Of a DNA stretch of 55,402 nt, positions 12,053 through 20,508 are shown piece by piece; the first letter of the stretch is position 1; the number at the start of each line of letters is the position of its first letter. A program made the position numbers and the translations under genes. Origin of the DNA: Halorientalis sp. (GTDB lineage: Archaea; Halobacteriota; Halobacteria; Halobacteriales; Haloarculaceae); contig NZ_JAQCNH010000093.1 in the NCBI RefSeq assembly GCF_028275115.1, forward strand, positions 1-55,402, written 5' to 3'. The notes under the pieces are model-generated. The model was given only the letters and a program-made list of their open reading frames with translations. It did not search any database and was not told where the DNA came from.

Positions 12053-12118
12053 ATGAACTCAGTCGGTTGGCAGACCGACGGCAACCGGCACCGGTTCGAG
12101 TGGTCAGTCGGTCGGTGA
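12053..12118 (+). CDS. Possible 21-residue micro-ORF
   Basis: The ORF reads MNSVGWQTDGNRHRFEWSVG plus R. The only support is that an A/T-rich TTTTTTA (12024-12030) sits 23-29 bases before the ATG, the position expected of a TATA box for a leaderless haloarchaeal transcript. The T-run may instead be the termination signal of gyrA. No family recognised. It may also be the leftover start of a lost gene. Confidence 0.25.
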   Translation: MNSVGWQTDGNRHRFEWSVGR

Positions 12119-12166
12119 CCGGGCCCCGAGACTCACGCGAGCCGAGACACTGGCCGTGAGCGTCCG

Positions 12167-14044
12167 TCAGTCGTCTGCGGGCGCGGCCTCGGTCAGTTGG
12201 TCGGGCGAGAGCGAGCCGTGTCGGACGATTTCCTCGAAGTGGTCGTCGGGCAACTTCTCGCCGTCGGTAATGCCGCGGGCGTCCTGCTGTGCGAACCGGG
12301 TCTCGACGAACCACTCGGCGACCAGGGACTTCCGGGCGTCGTCGCGCTCGTCGATGGCGTCCTGAGCGCGCTCGATCAGCAGGGCGGCGGTCACCACGTC
12401 GAAGATGTAGTCTGCGAGCTGTTTGGCCTCGTGCTGGGCGTACTCCTGCTCCTCGGTCGCCAGCGAGATCATCGCTTCCTGCATGGCCGTGAACTCCTCT
12501 TCGACGGTCGCCGCGAGGTCGCCGAGGTGCGGGTGATCGGCGGCGTCGAGACTGTCCTCGACCAGCGGGAACAGTTCCTCGTGGGCGGCCTCGCGGTTCA
12601 GGACGCGCAACACGTCCAGTGAGAGGACGTTGGAGGTGCCCTCCCAGATCGGAAGGACCTGCGAGTCCCGCAACATTCGCTCGGTCGCGAAGCCGTTGAC
12701 GTAGCCGTTGCCACCTAGCACCTCACAGGCGTACGAGGCTGTGTCGACGGCCATCCGGGCAGTCTTGTACTTGGCGATGGGGACGAGCAGCCGCATGAGT
12801 TTGAACGCCCGCGCCTCCCGGTCGCTCCGGTCGTCGGGAGCGTCCGCATCGAGTCGTTGTTCGTTTCGCATGTAGTCGGCGTAGTGGCGGGTGGCCTCGA
12901 AGGTGAAGGCGAGCGCGGCCTCGTAGTCGGTCTGCATGTTCACGAGGTCGCGACGCATCAGCGGGTACTGCTGAACGGTCTCGCCGAAGGCATCCCGTGT
13001 CGCGGCCTGGACTTTCGACTCCAGGAGCGAGCGCCCCATCCCGCCGACTGACCCCGTGGCGTTGGTCAGCCGCTCGAAGTTCATCATCTCAGCCATCAGT
13101 TTGAATCCGTTCTCGGGTTCGCCGACGAGGTACGCCTCCGCACCTCGGAACTCGACTTCGCCCGTGGGAACCGCGATGGTGCCGAGTTTGTCCTTCAGCC
13201 GGCGGTAGAGCTGGTCGTTCAGTTCTCCGGCGGACAGTCCGCCGTCCGAAGCTCCGGCCTCGTCGTTCGGGGAACCACCGTCCCGCTTCGTGTGTGGCAC
13301 CAGAAACAGCGACAGCCCCGCCGTCCCCTCGGGGGCGTCGGGCCGCCGGGCGAGCGCGAGCGTCCCCTCGGCGTCGATGTTGGAACAGAACCACTTCTCA
13401 CCGGACAGTTCGTAGATTCCCTCCTCGTCGGTTGGTTCGGCGGTGGTCTCGTTGGCACCCACGTCGGAGCCGCCCTGCTTCTCCGTGAGAAACATTGCGC
13501 CTTCGATGTGGTCGTCGTAGTCACGACTGGTGAGGCCCTCGAAGTACTCCGAGAGCAGGTCGGCGTTGGGGTGGTCGTCGTCGACGTACTTCTCTAGCAC
13601 GACGGCCGCACCGGTAGTCATCGAGACGGGGCAGACGAAGCCGCCGTCGGCGAACGAGAGGACCGTCTGCTGAGCCAGGACGTGCTGGAATCCGAGCGGG
13701 TCGTCCCGGCCCGGCGGTGCGTGGAACACGTCGTGAGTGACGCCGCGTTCGTAGACGAGTTCGTCGTTCTCGTGCTGGAGCGGGTGGTACTGGACGTGGT
13801 TCTGTATCTCACCGTGCTTGTCGTACGTCCGCAGCTCGTGACCCTCGCGGTCGATGATCTCGGCGTTATCGGCGATGGTGTGGCCGGTCACCTCGCCCAA
13901 GTCGGACAGTTCGTCCTCGGCCCACTCGAACTCCGCGTCAGGATACGTACGCTCGACCTCCGCTCGCAGGGCAGGGTCGATGTCCCAGTAGTTGAGGTGT
14001 CTCCCTTCCTCGTGCTGGCCGTACTCGATAGGAGTCTCCACCAT
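12167..14044 (-). CDS. AidB-type acyl-CoA dehydrogenase
   Basis: 625 aa from the ATG at 14044 (MVETPIEYGQHEEGRHLNYW). The flavoprotein fold of acyl-CoA dehydrogenases is clear: MTEKQGGSDV-like FLTEKQGGSDVGANET, YELSGEKWFCSNIDA, NFERLTNATGSVGGMGRSLL, CEVLGGNGYVNGF and PIWEGTSNVLSLD. The length and the WEGTSNV motif fit the larger AidB/DUF5115-like branch, in which substrates are often undefined, rather than classical 380-aa enzymes. It probably oxidises an acyl-CoA to the 2-enoyl-CoA using FAD and electron-transfer flavoprotein. It is divergent from the enoyl-CoA hydratase gene, with 160 bases between start codons. Confidence 0.9.
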   Translation of the reverse strand: MVETPIEYGQHEEGRHLNYWDIDPALRAEVERTYPDAEFEWAEDELSDLGEVTGHTIADNAEIIDREGHELRTYDKHGEIQNHVQYHPLQHENDELVYERGVTHDVFHAPPGRDDPLGFQHVLAQQTVLSFADGGFVCPVSMTTGAAVVLEKYVDDDHPNADLLSEYFEGLTSRDYDDHIEGAMFLTEKQGGSDVGANETTAEPTDEEGIYELSGEKWFCSNIDAEGTLALARRPDAPEGTAGLSLFLVPHTKRDGGSPNDEAGASDGGLSAGELNDQLYRRLKDKLGTIAVPTGEVEFRGAEAYLVGEPENGFKLMAEMMNFERLTNATGSVGGMGRSLLESKVQAATRDAFGETVQQYPLMRRDLVNMQTDYEAALAFTFEATRHYADYMRNEQRLDADAPDDRSDREARAFKLMRLLVPIAKYKTARMAVDTASYACEVLGGNGYVNGFATERMLRDSQVLPIWEGTSNVLSLDVLRVLNREAAHEELFPLVEDSLDAADHPHLGDLAATVEEEFTAMQEAMISLATEEQEYAQHEAKQLADYIFDVVTAALLIERAQDAIDERDDARKSLVAEWFVETRFAQQDARGITDGEKLPDDHFEEIVRHGSLSPDQLTEAAPADD

Positions 14045-14204
14045 ATCACGGTATATGAGGACGGACCACATAAAGCCACAGCCCACACGTTGTTCGTTTA
14101 TTACAGCCGGAGCGCTGCGAACGCATCGGGAACCAGAAACTCCTCGTGAGTTGCTTCGCGTCCGAAATACTATTCCGGTGGCGTGTGCCACGATACGAAA
14201 CCTC

Positions 14205-15014
14205 ATGGAAGATTCATCGGACCTCTCGAACGAAGCGCTCGACGTAGCAGTGAGCGACGACGGACTGGCAGTACGTGCGACCATCGACCGGCCAGAGGAG
14301 CGCAATTCGCTGAATGAGCCGGTGGTACTCGGTCTTCTGGACGCCATCACGTACGCCGACGAGAGCGAGGCGCGGGTGCTCGTCCTCCGGGGTGCGGGCG
14401 GGACGTTCTGTTCCGGTGGGGACCTTTCGGAGATGTCAGGCGTCATCGGTCAGGACTCGACGGCCTACCGCGAGCAGTTCTCCTCGCTGTCGGCCATCGT
14501 CCAGGAGATGGTCGACGCCAGCGTCCTCACAGTCGCGGCGGTCGAAGGGTACTGTCTCGCGGGTGGACTCGGGTTGGCAGCCGCCTGTGAGTTCGTCGTC
14601 GCCCGGGAGGACGCCGAGTTCGGCACGCCGGAGGTCGACGTGGGTCTGTTCCCGGCTCAGGCGATGGCCCCGATCATGCGCTCGGTCGACCAGAAGGCGG
14701 GGCTCAAGCTCCTGTTCACCGGTGAACACGTTACCGCTACGGAGGCCGCCGGGATGGGACTGGTGACCGAACTGGCACCCGAAGACGAGTTCGAGGACAC
14801 CCTGGACGACCTCGTGGACCAGCTCGTGAACAACAGTCCGGTGCTCATCGAAGTGGGCAAAGAGGCCTACTACACCCAGCGGGACATGGGCTTCCAGGAG
14901 GCGCTCTCCTATCTGAAGGAGATCATCACGATCGTCGCGATGAGTGACGCGACCGAGGAGGGAATCAATGCTTTTTTCATGGACGACGTTCCGGAGTGGG
15001 AGGTGCGAGAATGA
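14205..15014 (+). CDS. Enoyl-CoA hydratase/isomerase family protein
   Basis: 269 aa from the ATG at 14205. Crotonase fold: RPEERNSLNEPVVLGLLDAI, the CoA/oxyanion-hole segment RGAGGTFCSGGDLSEM, and EGYCLAGGLGLAAACEFVVA followed by FGTPEVDVGLFP, where the acidic residue of hydratases is expected. An A/T stretch (AATACTATTCC, about 14166) is placed for a leaderless or short-leader start. Its stop overlaps the start of the BKACE gene (ATGA), so the two are co-translated. Likely hydrates the enoyl-CoA made by a dehydrogenase such as the divergent neighbour. Confidence 0.92.
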   Translation: MEDSSDLSNEALDVAVSDDGLAVRATIDRPEERNSLNEPVVLGLLDAITYADESEARVLVLRGAGGTFCSGGDLSEMSGVIGQDSTAYREQFSSLSAIVQEMVDASVLTVAAVEGYCLAGGLGLAAACEFVVAREDAEFGTPEVDVGLFPAQAMAPIMRSVDQKAGLKLLFTGEHVTATEAAGMGLVTELAPEDEFEDTLDDLVDQLVNNSPVLIEVGKEAYYTQRDMGFQEALSYLKEIITIVAMSDATEEGINAFFMDDVPEWEVRE

Positions 15015-15895
15015 CCGACGCCAACCGCGAGTCGGTGAAGGGTAACGACCCCGACACGGTCGTCATCTCGGCGGCGCTGACGGGCGCGCTGACCACACGC
15101 GACCAGTGTGAGGCCATTCCATACACGGCCGAAGAAATCGCCGAGGAGGCCGCCGCTGCACGCGAGGCTGGCGCGGCTGTCGCCCACATCCACGCCCGGA
15201 CGGACAACGGCTCGCCGACCTACTTGACCGAGCGCTACCAGGAAATCAAAGACGAGGTACAGGCTCGCACCGACATCGTCGTCAACTTCTCGACGGGCGC
15301 GATTCACGAACCGGTCGAGAGCCGCGCGGAGTACGTGCGCGAGACCCAGCCGGAGGTGGCCGCGTTGAATATGGGTTCGATGAACTACGCGAAGTACTCC
15401 GAATCCCGGGAGGACTACGTGTTCGACATGGTGTTCGAGAACTCCTTCTCGGAGATCCGCGAGATGGTGACCGCCATGAGAGAAGCCGGCGTCAAGCCGG
15501 AACTGGAGTGTTTTGATACCGGGCACGTCGGTAACACCCGCCCGCTACTGGCCGAGGGCAGGCTCGAGCACCCCCTGCATTTCAGCCTCATCATGGGGGT
15601 ACTGGGTGGCATCCCGGCAACCGCGGAGAACCTCGCCCATCAGGTTCGCCAGTTGCCCGACGACGCCACCTGGCAGGTCATCGGCATCAGCGAGGACCAG
15701 TGGCGGCTCGTTGGCGCGGCGCTGTCGATGGGTGGCAACGTCCGAGTCGGCCTCGAAGACAACTTCTACGTCAGCGAGGGTGAGATGGCCAAGAGCAACG
15801 CTGACCTCGTCGAGAAGGCTGCCCGGATGACCCGTGACGTGGGCCGGGAACCCGCCACACCCGACGAGGCCCGGGAAATCATGAGCATCGTCTGA
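15011..15895 (+). CDS. BKACE family beta-keto acid cleavage enzyme
   Basis: 294 aa, ATG at 15011 inside the hydratase stop (ATGA overlap). This is the beta-keto acid cleavage enzyme family (formerly DUF849; founder Kce, 3-keto-5-aminohexanoate cleavage). These zinc enzymes condense a beta-keto acid with acetyl-CoA to give acetoacetate and a new acyl-CoA. Visible family marks: SAALTGALTTRDQCEAIPYT, the zinc pair in AHIHART, NFSTGAIHEPVE, LECFDTGHVGN, and GGNVRVGLEDNFY near the end with the third ligand region. The substrate cannot be read from sequence; pairing with a hydratase and dehydrogenases suggests a CoA-linked degradation route. Confidence 0.9.
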   Translation: MTDANRESVKGNDPDTVVISAALTGALTTRDQCEAIPYTAEEIAEEAAAAREAGAAVAHIHARTDNGSPTYLTERYQEIKDEVQARTDIVVNFSTGAIHEPVESRAEYVRETQPEVAALNMGSMNYAKYSESREDYVFDMVFENSFSEIREMVTAMREAGVKPELECFDTGHVGNTRPLLAEGRLEHPLHFSLIMGVLGGIPATAENLAHQVRQLPDDATWQVIGISEDQWRLVGAALSMGGNVRVGLEDNFYVSEGEMAKSNADLVEKAARMTRDVGREPATPDEAREIMSIV

Positions 15896-16252
15896 GCGCC
15901 AGGGGAGTTCCGAAGCAGCTGGTTTCTGTGGCTGGTCGGGGTCGGGTTAATCGGCGAGAAGTGATGTCGAATCAGCCGGACCGGCCGCCGCGGCTGTCAT
16001 CGAGTCTGGTGACGGCTTTTACTCTCGTCGCGAGCGTCGAACACGGTGTGCGACAGCGAGGTGGCACAGGCTGCTCCGACCGGCCGAATCTTGACATACC
16101 GCGCTCCCGCGGTCACCGGGAAGGCGCTCGTGGGCCCGATGTTCGCCCGGAGACCCTCGCCCGAGGGAACGACAGGACGAATCCGATAGTCACGACGATC
16201 AGCCCGTTCCGGACTTGTATCAAAATTTTTATCTAAAGTGAGACTGTCAGAT
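15896..16252. other. Intergenic stretch without a supported gene
   Basis: About 357 bases after the BKACE gene. Open frames exist but have no recognisable motif. The only clear signal is an A/T-rich AAAATTTTTATC at 16221-16232, a good TATA position for an ATG at 16253, where the DUF21 remnant begins. Confidence 0.5.
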
Positions 16253-16572
16253 ATGGATACGCGACAACTGGGCGGTCGTGGCTTCCAGTTCGACCGATAA
16301 CAAACGTCGCGTTCTCGCTGGCGCAACTCGTCGTTGCGCTGGCTCTCGTGATACTCAAGGGATTTTTCGTCGCTGTAGAGTTCGCCTTCGTCCGGATACG
16401 AGGGACGTCGGTCGAGCAACTCGTCGATGAGGAGCGCCCCGGCGCGAGGACGCTGAAAGAAGTGATGGCGGACCTCGACGCCTCTCTCGCGACGACGCAA
16501 CTCGGAGTCACCATCGCCTCGCTCGGGCTATGATGGGTCGGCGAACCGGCCGTGGCGTCGCTCATGTCACGT
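16253..16572 (+). pseudogene. Remnant of a DUF21/CBS (CNNM/CorC-like) membrane protein
   Basis: The frame from 16303 reads NVAFSLAQLVVALALVILKG, then FFVAVEFAFVRIRGTSVEQL, LKEVMADLDASLATTQLGVT and IASLGL. It is then interrupted by TGA at 16531, after which WVGEPAVASL continues in frame. This is the N-terminal part of the DUF21 transmembrane domain of haloarchaeal CBS-domain transport proteins (hemolysin C/CorC/CNNM type). The promoter and an ATG (16253) are present, but that ATG is in another frame, so there is also a frameshift near 16295. Everything after about residue 90 of the normal 400-plus is missing. Confidence 0.7.
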
Positions 16573-16796
16573 CGGCTTCACTCCCGCAGTAAAAGGCGAG
16601 GCTTTCGCCTCGAATGTTTCGTAGCAAACGGCGCAGCGATTCGGCCGAGGGGCTCAGGTGGAACGCCTGCTGTCGCCGGCGTGGACCGACCGATCGCCGA
16701 GAGGGTCGTCGCGCCAGTGCCGGTAGTCCGGCATGACGGGGACGGCGAGGATACCGAAGCCCTCGCCGAGGGTGGCGAGGAACTGGTCGCAGACCG
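16573..16796. other. Junction sequence with possible minus-strand gene remnant
   Basis: No intact gene. On the minus strand, 16801 down to 16659 reads without a stop as a protein-like segment (VCDQFLATLGEGFGILAVPV, then MPDYRHWRDDPLGD) that starts inside the end of the carboxyltransferase gene in another frame and has no start codon context. I do not recognise the family. A 6-bp stem with a TTTC loop (CGAGGC/GCCTCG, about 16604-16619) lies nearby. Confidence 0.3.
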
Positions 16797-18497
16797 CTAG
16801 AACAGGACCGTGCCGTGGTGGCGGTCGGGTTCGTCACGACCCTTGTTCCGAAATGCCGAGAGGCGGGCCAGCAGTTGCTCGCGGAGGTCACCTGCGGGCA
16901 ACAACTCGTCGACCTGCATCTTCGCAGCCTGTGCCCGCAGGTCGACGAAGTCGTCGAACCGCTCTTTGGCGCTGTCGATGAACGCCTCACGAGTCTCGCC
17001 GTCCATATCCTCGAGTTGGCCGCCGAACAGCGCGTGGACGGCGGCGTCGGGCCCCATCACCGAAATCTCGGCGCTCGGGAGCGCCAGCGTCGCGTCGGGA
17101 CCGAACGACGGCCCACACATCGCGTAGATACCCGCGCCGTACGCTTTGCGGGTGATGACGCAGAACTTGGGCACCTGTGCGTTAGAGGTGGCGTAGATGA
17201 ACTTCCGGCCGCGCTGGAGGATTCCCTCGCGTTCGACCTTCGAGCCGACCATGAACCCAGGGGTGTCACAGAGGTAAATCAGCGGAATCTCGTATGCGTC
17301 GCAGATCCAAACGAACTCGGCGGCTTTCTCCGCCGAGTCGGGGAAGATGGCGCCGCTGACGTGGCTGGGCTGGTTGGCGACGATCCCGACGGGTCGGCCG
17401 CCCAGTCGGGCGAAGCCGGTGACCATCTCGGGGGCGAACTGTGGTTTCGTCTCGAACCACGAGTCACGATCGACCACGCGGTCGATCACTTCGTGAACGT
17501 CGTAAGCGGCGTTGGGTTCGTCGGGGATCACTGCGTCCAGCCCCTTCGGGTTCTTGACCGGCGGTTTCGGTTCCCGCGTGGGGGTGGGTGCGTCGTACTT
17601 CTGGGGGAGGTACGAGAGCAAAGCCTCGACGGCCTCGGCGGCGGCCTCCTCGTCGGGGACGACGAGGTCGGCGCTGCCGGACTGGGTGGCGTGGACCTGC
17701 GGGCCACCTAGTTGCTCCATGTCGACGGATTCGCCGGTCATCGCCTCGACGATTCGGGGCGAGGCAATAGCCATGCCGGAGGTACCCTCGACCATGATCA
17801 GGAAGTCACAGAAGACGGGGGTGTAGGCCGAGCCGGCGATGTTGGGACCGTAGAGGACGCCGATCTGGGGCACCTGTCCGGAGTGGAGACACTGATTGTA
17901 GAACATCTTCCCGCCGCGGTAACGGTCCATGTGCGTGTCGCCTTTCTCGCGCTCCTCGGCGTTGAGGCGCGCCCCCGTGGAGTCTATCAGCCTGACGATG
18001 GGCGCGCCCGCCTCCGCAGCACGCTCGGAGAGACGGATCTCCTTTTCGACGCCCATCTGGCCGAGCGACCCGGCCTTCACGCTGTAATCGTTAGCGGTAA
18101 AGAACACCTCGCGACCATCGATCTGGCCGACACCGGTCAGCAGGCCGTCAGCGGGGAGTTCGTCGTCGTCGGTGAACCGGGCGAAGGTGCCGTCCTCGTA
18201 GGCGATATCGTCGAACAGCAGATCGAGCCGGTCGCGGACGAACGCCTTCCCGAGGTCGTCCAGTTTCTCGTGGCCGCGCTCGGGTCCGCCGGACATTATT
18301 TCCTCGATCTGACTGCGAAGTCGCTGTTCGCGCTCGGTGACGATGTCACCGCCACCCGTCCACTCCTCCTCGTCGGCCGCGACCCGGTCGCCGCCCGGGT
18401 CGACGATCTCGACCGGCTGTCCGAGATGCTCCGCGACCGCCGTGGCGATCACCCGGGCCGTATCCTCGTCAGTCTCGCCGTCGACTGTGATCTCCAT
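16797..18497 (-). CDS. Acyl-CoA carboxylase carboxyltransferase subunit with extra N-terminal domain
   Basis: 566 aa. Residues about 60-560 are the biotin-dependent carboxyltransferase fold (crotonase twins) of propionyl/acetyl-CoA carboxylase beta subunits: GVGQIDGREVFFTANDYSVK, LIDSTGARL, MVEGTSGMAIASP, then VGIVANQPSHVSGAIFPDSA, PLIYLCDTPGFMVGS and KAYGAGIYAMCGPSF. Residues 1-45 (MEITVDGETDEDTARVIATA, then VAEHLGQPVEIVDPGGD) are not part of that fold. They resemble the small third subunit (PccX/AccE-type) that haloarchaeal and actinobacterial carboxylases carry as a separate protein. No biotin carboxylase or biotin carrier gene is in the window, so the partner is encoded elsewhere. Lies next to the BKACE block on the opposite strand. 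Confidence 0.9.
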   Translation of the reverse strand: MEITVDGETDEDTARVIATAVAEHLGQPVEIVDPGGDRVAADEEEWTGGGDIVTEREQRLRSQIEEIMSGGPERGHEKLDDLGKAFVRDRLDLLFDDIAYEDGTFARFTDDDELPADGLLTGVGQIDGREVFFTANDYSVKAGSLGQMGVEKEIRLSERAAEAGAPIVRLIDSTGARLNAEEREKGDTHMDRYRGGKMFYNQCLHSGQVPQIGVLYGPNIAGSAYTPVFCDFLIMVEGTSGMAIASPRIVEAMTGESVDMEQLGGPQVHATQSGSADLVVPDEEAAAEAVEALLSYLPQKYDAPTPTREPKPPVKNPKGLDAVIPDEPNAAYDVHEVIDRVVDRDSWFETKPQFAPEMVTGFARLGGRPVGIVANQPSHVSGAIFPDSAEKAAEFVWICDAYEIPLIYLCDTPGFMVGSKVEREGILQRGRKFIYATSNAQVPKFCVITRKAYGAGIYAMCGPSFGPDATLALPSAEISVMGPDAAVHALFGGQLEDMDGETREAFIDSAKERFDDFVDLRAQAAKMQVDELLPAGDLREQLLARLSAFRNKGRDEPDRHHGTVLF

Positions 18498-18720
18498 GAT
18501 TAGGCCTCACCCGCCGTCAGCCAAGCGTGAAAACTCACGTGGTGTTTACAATTGACTCGCATGGTGACAGCAAACTCTCGCCGGACGGGCAAATATGTAT
18601 GGGTCTCTCAACCACGGTGTTTTTTACCCCAGCTGGAGAGTAGGGGAGGCGATTCGGGACTGGTCGGTTCGTGGCACACGAATTTTTATACAGTAGCTCC
18701 GTGAACCGTTTGGATGGATC

Positions 18721-18972
18721 ATGGCAGACAAAGACGACCTGCGTCAGCAGATGATCGAAGCGTTTGAGGGGGCCGACTATCCGATTTCGAGTCCGATGGA
18801 TCTCGTTCCTGCCCTGCCCAACGGGCCATCGACGACCTTCGAGTCCGGGAACTTCTCGATGACGGCCATGGAGCTGAACACGAAGCTCTCGGGCGGTGAC
18901 TTCCCGTACGACAGTGCCGAGGACTTCGTCGACGACATTATGGAGGAACTGGAAGACCAGGACCTCGTCTAA
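18721..18972 (+). CDS. MTH865-like family protein
   Basis: 83 aa. The pattern (LRQQMIEAFEGADYPISSPM, DLVPALPNGPSTTFESG, FPYDSAEDFVDDIM) matches the small archaeal MTH865 family, an EF-hand-like helical fold of unknown function. A strong TATA-like AATTTTTATA (18682-18691) lies 30-39 bases before the ATG, giving a very short leader. Confidence 0.85.
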   Translation: MADKDDLRQQMIEAFEGADYPISSPMDLVPALPNGPSTTFESGNFSMTAMELNTKLSGGDFPYDSAEDFVDDIMEELEDQDLV

Positions 18973-19000
18973 GCGGACGGCCACGACCCACAGTCGCTAC

Positions 19001-19489
19001 TCAGACGGGAGCGACGGCCAGCAGTGCCCCGACCGTTGCGAACACGCCGGCACCCAGCAGGCCGTAGTTCGCGACGGGATTTTTTGCCCGGACGAGGTCC
19101 ATCGTAACCGTTCGCCCCGAGAGCGGCCACAGCGGTGCGATGCCCATCGGCGTGAGTACGTCCCCGACTAGGTGAGCACAGATACCGAGTGTCCCGAACG
19201 CGAACCCCACGACGCCGAGTTCGGGCGCGGCTGGTGTCGCCGGCCGACTGCCCAGAACCCACCCGACTGCCCCGAACCCGACGCCGACGAGCAACGCGAA
19301 CCAGACGGTGTGTGTCACACCGCGGTGTGTGACCAGCGGCAACTCGTGATCCACGTCCGGCAACGATGCTACCGACAGCACGCACAGTTCGCCGAGGACG
19401 GCCAGGTCGGCTCGACCGGCCAGTACGAGCACGAGTCCGACCGGGAGAAAGACCAGGAGCGAGACGCCGAGATGACCTGCCCTGTACAC
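19001..19489 (-). CDS. YdjM/DUF457-type membrane-bound metal-dependent hydrolase
   Basis: 162 aa, GTG start at 19489. Four to five hydrophobic segments (LLVFLPVGLVLVLAG, VWFALLVGVGFGAVGWVL, VVGFAFGTLGICAHLVGDVL, LLGAGVFATVGALLAV) with conserved motifs SLPDVDHELPLVTHRGVTHT and HLVGDVLTPMGIAPLWPL. These His/Asp motifs define the YdjM/LexA-regulated, inner-membrane hydrolase family (DUF457). The true substrate is unknown. Confidence 0.88.
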   Translation of the reverse strand: MYRAGHLGVSLLVFLPVGLVLVLAGRADLAVLGELCVLSVASLPDVDHELPLVTHRGVTHTVWFALLVGVGFGAVGWVLGSRPATPAAPELGVVGFAFGTLGICAHLVGDVLTPMGIAPLWPLSGRTVTMDLVRAKNPVANYGLLGAGVFATVGALLAVAPV

Positions 19490-19569
19490 GGCCCTAACTT
19501 GTTTCCGTTCGGATATGAACGTTCGGCCGTGATGAGGACAATTAACCCGCTTCCGCTCACACTCGTGGT

Positions 19570-19731
19570 ATGCTCGCGTCGGTCGTCGGGGACGTACTGA
19601 GTCGGGTCGGTCCGTTCGTCATTCCAGTCGTCGTCTTCGCCGGCGGCGTGACCGCCTACGCGCTGCTCTGGTTGTTCTACCGCTTGCGGGACCGGGCCGT
19701 GACCGAAGACGACTCGGCCGCTGGGGAGTGA
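19570..19731 (+). CDS. Small single-span membrane protein
   Basis: 53 aa. A hydrophobic span (VGPFVIPVVVFAGGVTAYAL, LWLFYRL) with an amphipathic N-terminus and an acidic C-terminal tail (RDRAVTEDDSAAGE). ATG at 19570, divergent from the YdjM-type gene; 43 bases before the next plus-strand gene, which may share its transcript. Too short to place in a family; coding is supported by a single clean membrane span and haloarchaeal tail composition. Confidence 0.55.
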   Translation: MLASVVGDVLSRVGPFVIPVVVFAGGVTAYALLWLFYRLRDRAVTEDDSAAGE

Positions 19732-19774
19732 ACTACGGGGAACACTGAAACCCCCGCTGGCCGAGTTGGATGCC

Positions 19775-20356
19775 ATGGGAAGCGACACCGAAGCGATGAG
19801 ACGGTTCGAGGTGCCCGACGTCGAGGACCTGCCCGAGGACCTACGGGAACGCATCGAGGAGGAGTCGGAGCGCGCCGGGTTCACGCCGAACGTGTTTCTG
19901 GCGCTGGGATATCGCCCGAGACAGGCACGAGCGTTCGTCGCGTACCACGACGCCCTGCTCGAGGAGACGGCGCTAGAGCGTGAGGAAATCGAGATGCTGA
20001 TCGTCACCGTTTCCGGCGTCAACGACTGCCTGTACTGCATCGTCGCCCACGGCGCGCTCTGTCGGATCTACGCCGGCGCGCCGACGCTGGCCGAGCAACT
20101 GACCGCGAACCACCGGACAGCGAACATCAACGACGCCCACCGGGCGATGCTCGATTTCGCCGTCAAACTCACCGAAGAGCCCGAAAAAATCGAGGACGCC
20201 GACCTCGAGCGACTCCGCGACCACGGATTCAGCCAGGAGGCGATCTGGGATATCGGTAACGTCGTCTCCTTCTACAACCTCTCGAACCGGATGGCTCACC
20301 TCGCGGACATGCGGCCGAACGAGGAGTTCTACCGGCTGGGACGCGACCAGACATGA
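19775..20356 (+). CDS. AhpD-like peroxidase-related / carboxymuconolactone decarboxylase family protein
   Basis: 193 aa from the ATG at 19775; an upstream TTG at 19766 is in frame but unlikely. The alpha-helical AhpD fold shows the redox motif C85-L-Y-C88 with the conserved His92 (CLYCIVAHGA), as in alkylhydroperoxidase D and the peroxidase-related TIGR01926 branch. The C-terminal half has DIGNVVSFYNLSNRMAHLAD. It probably reduces peroxides or handles thiol redox stress; the electron donor is unknown. Confidence 0.85.
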   Translation: MGSDTEAMRRFEVPDVEDLPEDLRERIEEESERAGFTPNVFLALGYRPRQARAFVAYHDALLEETALEREEIEMLIVTVSGVNDCLYCIVAHGALCRIYAGAPTLAEQLTANHRTANINDAHRAMLDFAVKLTEEPEKIEDADLERLRDHGFSQEAIWDIGNVVSFYNLSNRMAHLADMRPNEEFYRLGRDQT

Positions 20357-20508
20357 CCGGGTGTCTGATAGCTCATCCGGTCTGTGAGCACCTCCGCACT
20401 CACTGTGGCGACAGGTCGCTCCCGGGACCGGCCTCTCCGCGAGTTCGCCGGTCGGGCGTCTGCGTAGCTCCAGAAAGCCGATTCGTGAGTGGCCCGTGTT
20501 CGAGGAAC

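Noticed and set aside
12289-12492. Possible gene opposite the acyl-CoA dehydrogenase
   Set aside because: Arg-rich shadow of the strongly conserved dehydrogenase.
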